From NCBI GenBank assembly GCA_024809215.1, contig JANUBW010000015.1, positions 123,908 through 187,907 on the forward strand: DNA of 64,000 nt, read 5' to 3'. The position numbers and the translations under genes were made by a program. This stretch comes from Niastella sp. OAS944. Lineage in GTDB: Bacteria; Bacteroidota; Bacteroidia; Chitinophagales; Chitinophagaceae. Under the pieces are notes generated by a model. The model did no database searches and was not told the origin of the DNA. It was given only the letters and a program-made list of their open reading frames with translations. Each line of letters starts with the position of its first letter. The first letter of the stretch is position 1. Below, in pieces: positions 24,532 to 32,550 of this stretch.

Positions 24532-26865
24532 TTAGTCTTGTTTTTTGATCTTTACGGCCGCATACTTATAATGCGGTTGTTTGCTTACGGGGTCCCATTC
24601 GGTAATGGTGAGCTCATTAGCTGCGCGTTTACGATCGGGTTCATCCCAATAACCATAATGGAACGGAATGAATAACAGGCCTGGTAATATGCCGCCTATT
24701 TTCACAGGTTGCACTACTTTGCCGCGTCTGGAGATCACTTCAATAACATCGCCTTCTTCTATGCCATATTTCTTTGCATCCTGTTGCGACATTTGTACAT
24801 AGGAATCCGGCGCCGCCTCCTGCAGTGCTTTACTGCGGGCGGTTTTTGTTCGGGTATGAAAATGATATACTACCCGGCCGGTAGTTAGCATCAAAGGATA
24901 GTCTTCGGTTGGCTGTTCGTGTGGTGGCTGATAATCGGCGCATTTTAAGAATGCTTTTCCTTTTGGGTCGAATGTTTTGTATTCATCCTGCGTGTAAGCG
25001 CCGCCGGTATCAAGATCATGTCCGTAATTTTCGCAGTAATCTATGCTGGTATTGAAAGTATGATCGGTATAAATGCGCTTGCAACCATCGGGATGCTGCT
25101 CGTTACAGGGCCATTGTATACCGTTGCTTGCGCTAAGTTTTGCATAACTCATGCCGCTGTAATCGCAGGGCCTTCCCTTGCTGCATGCCTTCCAGGCTTC
25201 AAACGTCTCTTCGGGTGTTTTCCATTTAATAAGCGGCGCGCCGTCTTTATCGGTAAACCCCATTCTATGGGCATAGTCAAGAAAAATGTCGAGGTCGGAA
25301 CGCGCTTCACCGGGCGGTTCAACAGCTTTGTGTGAAATATGCACCGTTCTGTCGACATTGGTAAAACAACCGGTTTTTTCGCCCCATATAGCGGCTGGCA
25401 GTATTACATCGGCATACTGTGTTGTTTCGGTCTCAAATGCATCCTGCACTATTACAAACAGGTCTTTATTTTCCAATATCTTTTTTATGCGCGACAATTC
25501 TGGCAGCGATACAACGGGGTTGGTAGCGCTGATCCATAACATTTTGAGTGAACCCGTTTCTGCAAATCGCCACATTTGCATGGCATGTGTTGGCGGCGAC
25601 CAGTGCGGAATTTTATCGGGCTCTACATTCCAAAGGTTGGCCAGTTCCTTTACATGGGCTGCATTGCCCCAGTTTCTAAAACCGGGCAGATCGCCATCGG
25701 CGCCGCATTCGCGATTATTTTGTGCAGTAGGTTGACCATTCATTTGATAAATGCCGCTGCCCTCCCGCCCTATAAGGCCACGAATTAAATGAATATTGTT
25801 TACCTGTACCGATGCGGCGGTAGCCTGCATCGATTGGTAAAAGCCCTGCAATACAGTGCTCACCAGCGTTGAGGTAGTACTTAAGATCGCAGCGGCTTCT
25901 TTAAGTTTGTTTGCAGGTATGCCGGTTATTTCTTCTACCAATGCTGGTGTATATTTCGTTACCGTTTTTTTCAGCTCATCAAAACCAACGGTATGTGCAT
26001 CTATAAACGACTTGTCAATGGCATTTGCCTGTATAATCAGGTGCAACAGTCCGTTCATGACCGCCATATTGGTGCCGGGCTTTGGCGTAAGATGAATGGT
26101 AGCCTTTTCGGCTGTGAACGTATCGCGCGGATCGATCACAATAAGTTTTGGCGGGTTGGGCCCTGCAATGCGGTCAAGAATGCGTGTCCAAAGAACCGTT
26201 TGCTGTGAAGCAATGTTATGGCCGCAAAGCATAATGGTTTCTGTAGTATCGAGATCAGCATACGTGCCGGGCTGCCCGTCGGTGCCGAATGTTTCTTTTA
26301 AGGCCGCGGCAGCCGTAGCTGTACAAAGCCGGGTGTTGCCATCCATATGTGGTGTACCAAGGCCTGCTTTGCCAATTACACCCAGGGTATAATACTCTTC
26401 AAGAAAAAGTTGTCCGCTGGTATAAAAGCCAATGCCCAGTGCGGTATGTTGTTGAATGATCTCTTTGGACTTTTGAACAATAAGGTCCATGGCTTCATCC
26501 CATGATGCGGGAAGTAGTTTGTTATCTTTTCTGATGATGGGTGTTGTAAGCCTGTCTTTACTGTTGTTGGCCACCCAGCCATGTAAACCTTTTGGCCCTA
26601 ACCGGCCATGATTAACGGCATCGGCCTCGCGGCCGCGAACGGCAACAATGCGTCCGTCTTTTACGCCTATATCCATACCGCAACCATTTGAACATAAAAC
26701 ACAGGCCGACTGCACCCAATGATCGGGTTCTTCTTCTTTGCGTTCATCAATTCTTGCCGGCCAGTTTTGATAATATGGAGTTCGCTCGCCCCATACGTCT
26801 TTAATGCTATCGCGAGTTTCGTTTACCACTGTTAAGACATTTATTGATATATATCGAAAAGCCAT
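24532..26865 (-). CDS. Molybdopterin oxidoreductase (assimilatory nitrate reductase-like)
   Basis: 777 residues, a single-subunit size for a bis-MGD enzyme. An N-terminal 4Fe-4S motif has C55, C58 and C62 (ACVLCSNGCGMDI), but the fourth position reads GRLGPKG with glycine 90 in place of the usual cysteine. The Mo-ligand cysteine is likely C181 in NTRLCTATA, as in Nap/Nas enzymes. The pattern GHNIASQQTVLW, NRECGADGDLPGFRN and the C-terminal molybdopterin-binding LTTGRVVYHFHTRTKTARS..DVIEVISRRGKV place it in the NasA/NarB/formate-dehydrogenase-like superfamily. No twin-arginine signal is seen, so it is cytoplasmic. A GTG at 26829 is an alternative start. The substrate is not proven. Confidence 0.85.
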   Translation of the reverse strand: MAFRYISINVLTVVNETRDSIKDVWGERTPYYQNWPARIDERKEEEPDHWVQSACVLCSNGCGMDIGVKDGRIVAVRGREADAVNHGRLGPKGLHGWVANNSKDRLTTPIIRKDNKLLPASWDEAMDLIVQKSKEIIQQHTALGIGFYTSGQLFLEEYYTLGVIGKAGLGTPHMDGNTRLCTATAAAALKETFGTDGQPGTYADLDTTETIMLCGHNIASQQTVLWTRILDRIAGPNPPKLIVIDPRDTFTAEKATIHLTPKPGTNMAVMNGLLHLIIQANAIDKSFIDAHTVGFDELKKTVTKYTPALVEEITGIPANKLKEAAAILSTTSTLVSTVLQGFYQSMQATAASVQVNNIHLIRGLIGREGSGIYQMNGQPTAQNNRECGADGDLPGFRNWGNAAHVKELANLWNVEPDKIPHWSPPTHAMQMWRFAETGSLKMLWISATNPVVSLPELSRIKKILENKDLFVIVQDAFETETTQYADVILPAAIWGEKTGCFTNVDRTVHISHKAVEPPGEARSDLDIFLDYAHRMGFTDKDGAPLIKWKTPEETFEAWKACSKGRPCDYSGMSYAKLSASNGIQWPCNEQHPDGCKRIYTDHTFNTSIDYCENYGHDLDTGGAYTQDEYKTFDPKGKAFLKCADYQPPHEQPTEDYPLMLTTGRVVYHFHTRTKTARSKALQEAAPDSYVQMSQQDAKKYGIEEGDVIEVISRRGKVVQPVKIGGILPGLLFIPFHYGYWDEPDRKRAANELTITEWDPVSKQPHYKYAAVKIKKQD

Positions 26866-26925
26866 GCCATGTATGGCACGGGTTTTACATCGACTTCTAT
26901 ATCATGAACCTAAAAATTACATTAT

Positions 26926-27180
26926 ATGGAAACGATGTTCAAGACACAAGAAAAGAGGGAAGGTAAAATTGCAAAGAACATTGAGGAACAAACTTCAAAG
27001 CTGCCGTCTGATGTGTTCCTTTGGGCTTCAATAGGCGCTATGTCGGCATCACTGGTATTGCAGCTTATGAAGCAAAAGCATGTGGGTTTGTTTATTGGTC
27101 AGTGGGCGGCGCCATTCCTGTTATTTGGTATTTACAATAAACTTGTAAAACAACAGGGCCACGACAAAGCTGATAAGTAG
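26926..27180 (+). CDS. Small membrane protein divergent from the molybdoenzyme
   Basis: 84 residues with a charged N-terminal helix (KTQEKREGKIAKNIEEQTSKLPSD), then hydrophobic segments FLWASIGAMSASLVLQLM and VGLFIGQWAAPFLLFGIY, ending in a lysine-rich tail. The frame is entirely in-window, with ATGGAAACG as a plausible start. It is divergent from the oxidoreductase across a 60-bp gap. Function unknown. Confidence 0.65.
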   Translation: METMFKTQEKREGKIAKNIEEQTSKLPSDVFLWASIGAMSASLVLQLMKQKHVGLFIGQWAAPFLLFGIYNKLVKQQGHDKADK

Positions 27181-27205
27181 CAGATGAATTAATAAATGTT
27201 TTTTT

Positions 27206-27236
27206 AACCCCCGGCGGAGTCGTTGGGGTTTTTTAT
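27206..27236 (+). terminator. Terminator after the small membrane protein
   Basis: AACCCC (27206-27211) pairs with GGGGTT (27225-27230) around a GC-rich loop, followed by a T-run to about 27234. It lies 26 bp past the stop at 27180. Confidence 0.6.
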
Positions 27237-27243
27237 TGGGTGA

Positions 27244-27274
27244 ATAAAAACGGTCCCGGCAAAAGCCAGGACCG
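27244..27274 (-). terminator. Terminator for the minus-strand FN3-like gene
   Basis: CGGTCC (27251-27256) pairs with GGACCG (27269-27274), and inner GGC/GCC also pair, followed on the minus strand by a T-tract. It is downstream of the gene ending at 27319. Confidence 0.65.
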
Positions 27275-27318
27275 AGCAATCCTTTAAAAGGACAATTTGT
27301 ATGTGTTATTCAGTTACT

Positions 27319-27936
27319 TTACTGAATTACTCTTGCATCAACCGGTGAATATACCTTTTGATTATTCCTGCCTATGGCAATTATCCTGAACCAGTATTTC
27401 GTATAGGACTTAAGCCCCTGAAAGGTGCATTCGGGATCGCTGCTGCCTTCTGTGATCCATACCGTTTCAGAAGTCGGCGGTTCGGTTGTATACTGGTGTA
27501 GGTAAGCCTTGGCGCTACGTACCTGTTTTACGCTGATGGTAACTTCGCCGGGCGGGCCTAACACCACATCCAGTTTTACAATGTCTGGCATTGGCTGCGC
27601 AGTTGATTGACCCGAGATACCAAAACCACTGGTTAAAAGCAGGGTTTCATCTCCGTCGGCGATAGTGGTAATAAAGCTATCCAACTCCTTAAGCAGCCCT
27701 ATGATCTCTGCCTTTAAAGCCTTCTTAATAGAAACCATTTCCTTGTCGCGCCCCCGGGCATTAACGACAGCTATGTCGTACTCAGGTATCAGTTTTTCCA
27801 ACTTATCCAATGCCTCCGGCGGGTTGGGGATCTTTGGATTGTTCTTTGATTTTTCAACCACCCTTTTAGCGGTTGTTGAAAGATCGCTGTCGCGATCGCG
27901 TTTGTACTGTTTTAGAATTATAAATTTCTTTTTCAT
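27319..27936 (-). CDS. Hypothetical protein with a fibronectin-III-like C-terminus
   Basis: 205 residues from the ATG at 27936 (MKKKFIILKQYKR); an upstream frame to 28032 is less likely. The N-terminal half is basic then helical (PNPPEALDKLEKLIPEYDIAVVNARGRDKEM, ALKAEIIGLLKELDSFITTIADGDE). The C-terminal about 75 residues (ISVKQVRSAKAYLHQYTTEPPTSETVW..FQGLKSYTKYWFRIIAIGRNNQKVYSPVDARVIQ) have the strand pattern and the Y.Y.FR..AIG of FN3 modules. There is no signal peptide. This layout resembles small FN3-tailed proteins common in Bacteroidota whose function is unknown. Confidence 0.65.
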   Translation of the reverse strand: MKKKFIILKQYKRDRDSDLSTTAKRVVEKSKNNPKIPNPPEALDKLEKLIPEYDIAVVNARGRDKEMVSIKKALKAEIIGLLKELDSFITTIADGDETLLLTSGFGISGQSTAQPMPDIVKLDVVLGPPGEVTISVKQVRSAKAYLHQYTTEPPTSETVWITEGSSDPECTFQGLKSYTKYWFRIIAIGRNNQKVYSPVDARVIQ

Positions 27937-28170
27937 TGTTGTAAAATTTGTTTGTTTAGAGAAATTGTTTCGTTTCATAGTTACACAGGGACGATCAAAT
28001 TTCAGTGTATTGGCCAATATCTCTGAACGCAAAGACTACTGTTTGTTCACTTCATTCACTGTCGGATTCCATTAACTAGCTTCAGTGAAATCGGTTGTTC
28101 ATAACGGTGTGCCTTTGTTGAAACAAATGTAGGGTGGTTGGTTGATGTTTTAATCAGGCACCCCAAAAAG

Positions 28171-28210
28171 TGTCGTCTTTTGGCGGGAAATGTCGTCTTT
28201 TGTCGCGAAA
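28171..28210. repeat. Two tandem 20-bp copies (TGTCGTCTTTT...)
   Basis: TGTCGTCTTTTGGCGGGAAA (28171-28190) is followed directly by TGTCGTCTTTTGTCGCGAAA, differing at two positions. Downstream GCTATACAT occurs at 28247 and 28278. They sit upstream of the long TTGCA array in a non-coding stretch (27937-29029). Confidence 0.6.
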
Positions 28211-28333
28211 AAACTGACCGCTGTCAGCTGTTTTAATCCCAAAAATGCTATACATGGGATCGTGTAGTCCGGCTATCGCTATACATTGTTTCACAAAATC
28301 GTTTTGCTAAAGTGACATTACAACATGATCTGC

Positions 28334-28975
28334 TTGCAATGACCATTGTTGGTTGCAACAACATCATTGCTGGTTGAATTATGATCGTTGTTTGCCTGAA
28401 ATATGATCGTTGCAGGTTGTTATTATCTTATTGCAGGTTGCTTTTTGTGTTATTTTGAAGTGATATTTTATCGCTGCAGGTTGCAATGTTATCGTTGCAC
28501 TTGGCTCAACGCCTGATAGCAACCTTCAATTTCGAAAATTCAACTTGCAATGGTCCGTAGTTGGGATGCAATGGTCATTGCAGGAAAAAAACGAACCATT
28601 GCAAGCATGCAGCGAACCGATGCCAGCTTGCAATGAGATAAATTCAGTTGCTTTTTGTTTGTTGCAGGTTTGAAATGGGTTATTGCAGGTAGCGCACGAT
28701 GTAACTTCAGTGTACAGTGAGTTATTGCAGGCAGGTATTGGGTCGCTGCAGGCAGACAATGGCCTTGTGTCCGCTTGCAATGATCATTGCAGGAAAACAA
28801 TGATATGATTTCAACTAAAAACAATTCATTTCAAGCTGTTCTTTAAACGATGCAGGATTACAACGGACCATTGCAGCCGAACAATGATCTGTTGCAGGTG
28901 AATAATGATATTGATACAATACAACGCTGCATTGGAGGCAGGTTATGATGGTATAAAACAACGTGCAATGATCAT
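28334..28975. repeat. Degenerate 21-bp-periodic TTGCA(GG/ATG) array
   Basis: About 24 copies of a TTGCAGG/TTGCAATG-type word (mostly TTGCA, some CTGCA or ATGCA) fill 640 bp of non-coding sequence. Offsets of exactly 21 bp occur at 28353-28374, 28410-28431, 28545-28566, 28578-28599, 28607-28628, 28662-28683, 28725-28746, 28850-28871 and 28871-28892; 42 at 28683-28725 and 63 at 28787-28850. A perfect 16-bp palindrome TGCAATGATCATTGCA is at 28776-28791, with a near copy at 28567-28582. Apparent cysteine-rich ORFs here arise because 21 is a multiple of three. Function unknown. Confidence 0.8.
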
Positions 28976-29029
28976 ATCCCAAATATTCATTAAATTCAAC
29001 CATTACTCACAACTAAAGCTCAACTGAAT

Positions 29030-29410
29030 ATGAAACGCGTAACAGGTATCGGCGGCATTTTCTTCAAATGCCAGGACCCCGCCAAAATGAAAGAATGGTA
29101 TAAAAACCATCTTGGTTTCGATACAAACGAATACGGCGCCAAATTCGACTGGCATGAAAATGGAAATCCAACAGAGGGTGGATATACGCTTTGGAGCCCC
29201 TTTGCCAACACTACCAAATACTTTGAGCCCTCGGCAAACAACTTTATGATCAATTACCGCGTTGAAAATATTGATGCCCTTGTGGATGAGTTAAAAAAGG
29301 AAGGCGTAACGGTGCTGGATAACGTTGAGTCCTACGAATACGGAAAGTTCGTTCACATTCTTGATATAGAAGGCAACAAAATTGAATTATGGGAACCTGC
29401 CGGTGAATAG
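29030..29410 (+). CDS. VOC-family (glyoxalase-fold) protein
   Basis: 126 residues, one VOC domain. It opens with GIGGIFFKCQDPAKMKEWYKNHLGF, the beta-strand and helix of the fold, and ends FVHILDIEGNKIELWEP, a common metal-ligand/C-terminal pair (E near residue 122). The substrate cannot be inferred; relatives include glyoxalases, dioxygenases and antibiotic-resistance proteins. The ATG at 29030 immediately follows the repetitive region. Stops at 29410 just before a hairpin at 29429-29458. Confidence 0.85.
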   Translation: MKRVTGIGGIFFKCQDPAKMKEWYKNHLGFDTNEYGAKFDWHENGNPTEGGYTLWSPFANTTKYFEPSANNFMINYRVENIDALVDELKKEGVTVLDNVESYEYGKFVHILDIEGNKIELWEPAGE

Positions 29411-29428
29411 CAGTGATAAAATAAATAA

Positions 29429-29458
29429 GGGAGGTCCCCTTCTCAAGGGGTCTCTCCC
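29429..29458 (+). terminator. Hairpin after the VOC gene
   Basis: GGGAG (29429-29433) pairs with CTCCC (29454-29458), with inner CCCC/GGGG also pairing around TTCTCAA. No strong T-run follows on the plus strand, so termination is uncertain. Confidence 0.45.
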
Positions 29459-29461
29459 TGA

Positions 29462-29503
29462 TAAAAAAAGGGTGGGTATCCGCCAGCTGGCGGATACCCA
29501 CCC
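29462..29503 (-). terminator. Perfect 34-bp palindrome serving as nrdA terminator
   Basis: A 34-bp perfect palindrome (29470-29503) centred on CGCCAGCTGGCG is followed on the minus strand by seven T's, directly past the nrdA stop. Its TATCCGCC...GGCGGATA arms resemble the hairpin after the tRNA at 63831-63860. Confidence 0.75.
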
Positions 29504-29530
29504 AAAACTTAGTAGGTTAGTAGAAAACTA

Positions 29531-31249
29531 TTATGCTTCGCAGCTTTTGCAACTAACCAGGTTAGTTACCATTTCTTTCGAAACACTTTGGCTGCGTTGG
29601 TAATAAAGCGTCTTAATGCCCAGCTTCCAGGCTTCTATCAGCAGTTTGTTCACCTCTTTTACAGGAAGTTCTGCCGGTATGTTAAGGTTCAGGCTTTGCG
29701 ACTGGTCAACATACTTTTGACGAATAGCTGCCTGTTGTATGATCTCCAGCTGGCTGATCTCTTTAAAGGTCTTGAACACCTCTTTTTCATTTTCGTTCAG
29801 TTCTTTCAGGTGTTGAACGCTACCGTGGTTCAGCATAATGCTGCGCCAGGTATCTTCATTGTCAATTCCTTTTTGAACAAGCAACTCCTTCAGGTATTTA
29901 TTTTTCCGCATGAAGTTACCTTTCGATAAACCTGCTTTGTAATAGTTACTGCTGAATGGTTCAATACCAGGTGAGGTTTGTCCCAAAATAGCGCTTGAAG
30001 AAGTGGTGGGTGCAATAGCCAGCAGGGTTGTATTTCTGCGGTCGTACCCTTTCAGTAATTCAGGTTCGCCATAGATCCACGCCAGGTCTTTACTTGCCTT
30101 CACCGCTTTCTCCTGAATATCTTTAAAGATCATGGTGGTAAGCTGTTTTGCACGCATGCCTTCCCAGGGGATCATATTCTTTTGCAGGTACGAGTGCCAG
30201 CCCAATACACCAAGACCCAATGCACGGTGTCTTTTGGCAAATTTGTTGGCTGAAGCCAGGTAGTGGTTGCCTTCTGTTTTTTGAATGAATTCCTGTAATA
30301 CCGCATCGAGGAAGAACACCGCCAGTTTTACGGCGTTGGTATCTTTCCACTCATCGTACAACTCAAGGTTCATAGAAGCCAAACAACAAATGAACGACTC
30401 GTCTTCGGTCGATGGCAACATGATCTCTGAACAAAGGTTGCTGGCATTGATGGTTAAATTAGCATCCTTATATACCTGCGGTTTGTTGCGATTTACGTTA
30501 TCGGTAAAGAAGATGTAAGGCAATCCTTTTTGCTGACGGCTTGCCAGTACTTTTGCCCAGATCTCTCTTTTTTGCATATCGCCATCGATCATGTCCTGCA
30601 TCCAGTAGTCGGGCACACAAACACCATAGAACAGATTTTGGATGGGATGGCCAATGTCTTTAATAGAAAGGAACTCTTCAATATCGCCATGGTCAATATC
30701 CATATAGGCGGCAAATGCGCCACGGCGTACGCCACCTTGTGAAATGGTATCCATTACGGTATCGAAAAGGCGCATGAAGCTTACCGCTCCGCTACTCTTT
30801 CCGTTGTCGGTAACCGCGCTTCCTCTTTCACGCAATGAACCAAAATAGGCCGATGTACCACCGCCCAGTTTTGTTTGCATGATCACTTCGCCCAGCTTAT
30901 GGGTAATACCTTCTATATTATCGGGAATATGCACATTGAAGCACGAAATAGGTAAACCTCTTTCGGTGCCCATGTTGGCCCAAATGGGTGAGCTAAGGCT
31001 CATCCATCCTCTTTCAATCATTTCTTTAAAAGAGTCTTTTAATTCCGGCTTGTATAACACTTTGGAAGCGGCCGCACAAATGCGCTCTATGGCGCCTTCC
31101 ACGGTTTCGCCTTTCAACAGATATCCCCTGTTCAGGATCTGTTCGCTTTCTTCATTTTTCCACCATAATTTCTCTTGCTCATACTTCCCGGCAATGTCCG
31201 ACACCTGATTGGCGGTTGGCGGGGCTACTGTTTCAAATAAATTCGTCAT
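29531..31249 (-). CDS. nrdA: Ribonucleotide reductase class I, large subunit
   Basis: 572 residues, shorter than E. coli NrdA (761) because the N-terminal ATP-cone is absent. It reduces ribonucleoside diphosphates. Active-site features include C103 (PISCFN), the radical triad N271-x-C273-x-E275 (NLCSE), the partner cysteine C288/C289 (FICCLASMN), and the C-terminal redox pair CKSC three residues from the end (SCKSCEA). TTSSSAILGQTSPGIEPFSSNYY is the catalytic finger region. It is downstream of nrdB by 42 bp on the same strand, one operon; allosteric activity control by an ATP-cone is not visible. Confidence 0.95.
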   Translation of the reverse strand: MTNLFETVAPPTANQVSDIAGKYEQEKLWWKNEESEQILNRGYLLKGETVEGAIERICAAASKVLYKPELKDSFKEMIERGWMSLSSPIWANMGTERGLPISCFNVHIPDNIEGITHKLGEVIMQTKLGGGTSAYFGSLRERGSAVTDNGKSSGAVSFMRLFDTVMDTISQGGVRRGAFAAYMDIDHGDIEEFLSIKDIGHPIQNLFYGVCVPDYWMQDMIDGDMQKREIWAKVLASRQQKGLPYIFFTDNVNRNKPQVYKDANLTINASNLCSEIMLPSTEDESFICCLASMNLELYDEWKDTNAVKLAVFFLDAVLQEFIQKTEGNHYLASANKFAKRHRALGLGVLGWHSYLQKNMIPWEGMRAKQLTTMIFKDIQEKAVKASKDLAWIYGEPELLKGYDRRNTTLLAIAPTTSSSAILGQTSPGIEPFSSNYYKAGLSKGNFMRKNKYLKELLVQKGIDNEDTWRSIMLNHGSVQHLKELNENEKEVFKTFKEISQLEIIQQAAIRQKYVDQSQSLNLNIPAELPVKEVNKLLIEAWKLGIKTLYYQRSQSVSKEMVTNLVSCKSCEA

Positions 31250-31291
31250 GCAACAGGTTTTTTGTTGATTAGGCTATAAAAACTGATTCAC

Positions 31292-32266
31292 TTAAAATAG
31301 GTCGTGGGCCGAAATGCTCTTGTCGAACTTGGTATATTCCACCGGTCTTTTGGCAAAGAAATCATCCAGGCTATTGCTGAACACTTCTTCTTCAAACCAC
31401 AACATGGCCGAATATTCTTTTGAAGAAACATTGAAAATGGGCTCTATGCCTATTTGTTGCAGGCTGTCGTCGGCCCTTTTCTTCATAAAATTGCTCAGGT
31501 CGCGCTTTTTGATGATGTCAATTTCTCCTTCACCAAAGATCCAGTCGAGCATGCGTTCTTCCGTAGCAATAGAAAGCCGTACGGTTTCCCTTACTCTTTC
31601 ATTCATTGCTGAAGAAAACATTTCCGGGTATTCTTCTTTCAGCTTATTTACCAGGTAAATTCCCGCGTTGGCGTGTATCTGTTCGTCAACTGAGGTCCAG
31701 GCAATAATATTGCTCACGTTCTTCATCAGTCCTTTAAAGCGGGTAAATGCCAAAATGATGGCAAACTGGCTGAACAGGCTCACGTTCTCTATCAGCAGAC
31801 TGAATAAGATAAGCGTGATGGTATATTCTTTTTGATCTGTTGATTTGGCATGTTGCAACGCATTTGATAAATACTGAATGCGTTCTTTAACAATAGGCAC
31901 TTCAATAAGCGATTCAAACTGGTTGTTGTAACCCAATACTTCCAGCAAACGCGAATAGGCTTCAGAGTGTCTGAATTCGCATTCGGCGAAGGTGGCGCCC
32001 AAACCGTTTATTTCCGGTTTTGGGAAGTGATGGTACAGGTTACCCCAGAAAGATTTTACCGCTACTTCTATTTGAGCAATTGACAGCAGGGCATTTTTAA
32101 CTGCATTCTGTTCGGCAGGCGACAAATTCGCATGGAAATCCTGCGTATCGGCAGTGAAATCCACCTCGGAATGTACCCAGAACGATTTGTTGATGGCAGC
32201 AGTAAATTGCAGTACCTCAGGGTACTCAAATGGCTTATACTGAACTCTTTTATCAAATAGACCCAT
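31292..32266 (-). CDS. nrdB: Ribonucleotide reductase class I, small subunit
   Basis: 324 residues from ATG 32266 (MGLFDKRVQYKPF); a frame beginning at 32290 adds eight unlikely residues. It makes the radical needed by NrdA, via a dimetal centre. Proposed ligands are E67, E97, H100 (CEFRHSEAY), E160, E195 and H198 (DEQIH), and the radical tyrosine Y104 is four residues after H100, as in E. coli. The first ligand position reads glutamate (IAQIE) where E. coli has aspartate. First gene of the nrdBA operon. Confidence 0.95.
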   Translation of the reverse strand: MGLFDKRVQYKPFEYPEVLQFTAAINKSFWVHSEVDFTADTQDFHANLSPAEQNAVKNALLSIAQIEVAVKSFWGNLYHHFPKPEINGLGATFAECEFRHSEAYSRLLEVLGYNNQFESLIEVPIVKERIQYLSNALQHAKSTDQKEYTITLILFSLLIENVSLFSQFAIILAFTRFKGLMKNVSNIIAWTSVDEQIHANAGIYLVNKLKEEYPEMFSSAMNERVRETVRLSIATEERMLDWIFGEGEIDIIKKRDLSNFMKKRADDSLQQIGIEPIFNVSSKEYSAMLWFEEEVFSNSLDDFFAKRPVEYTKFDKSISAHDLF

Positions 32267-32489
32267 AGTTAAATAGTATTTAGAGCACACACAAGGCTTT
32301 CATCCCTCAAATTTTTTAAATGAAGGAAAATGGTCGAACGTTTTTCAACTGGAAGTTTTGGCCCTGTGGAGCGATAAAGATCATAATTAATTAATTTTTC
32401 GCGGCGCAAAGAAATACACAGCATGTTGATAAGAAGCTTTCATTTTTTAAACACCCCAACAGATAAGGGTTTCAAGGTTTGGGGCTCCT

Positions 32490-32540
32490 AAAAAAGCAAA
32501 AGGCTATCCCCATTTACCGGGACAGCCTTTTGCTGTAAAA
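32490..32540 (-). terminator. Terminator after the sugar dehydrogenase
   Basis: GCAAAAGGCT (32496-32505) pairs perfectly with AGCCTTTTGC (32524-32533). On the minus strand a T-run follows, so it terminates the gene ending at 32551. Confidence 0.8.
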
Positions 32541-32550
32541 ATGCCTTTTT

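Noticed and set aside
4774..28975. The repeat arrays considered as CRISPR
   Set aside because: Neither array has a constant repeat with unique spacers of fixed size; the units are 5-8-bp words with drifting filler, and no cas gene is in the window.
28526..29003. Overlapping cysteine- and asparagine-rich minus-strand frames (28526-28780, 28540-28824, 28815-29003)
   Set aside because: They arise from the 21-bp repeat being a multiple of three; frames overlap in conflicting phases, start within the repeat, and show no gene-like composition.
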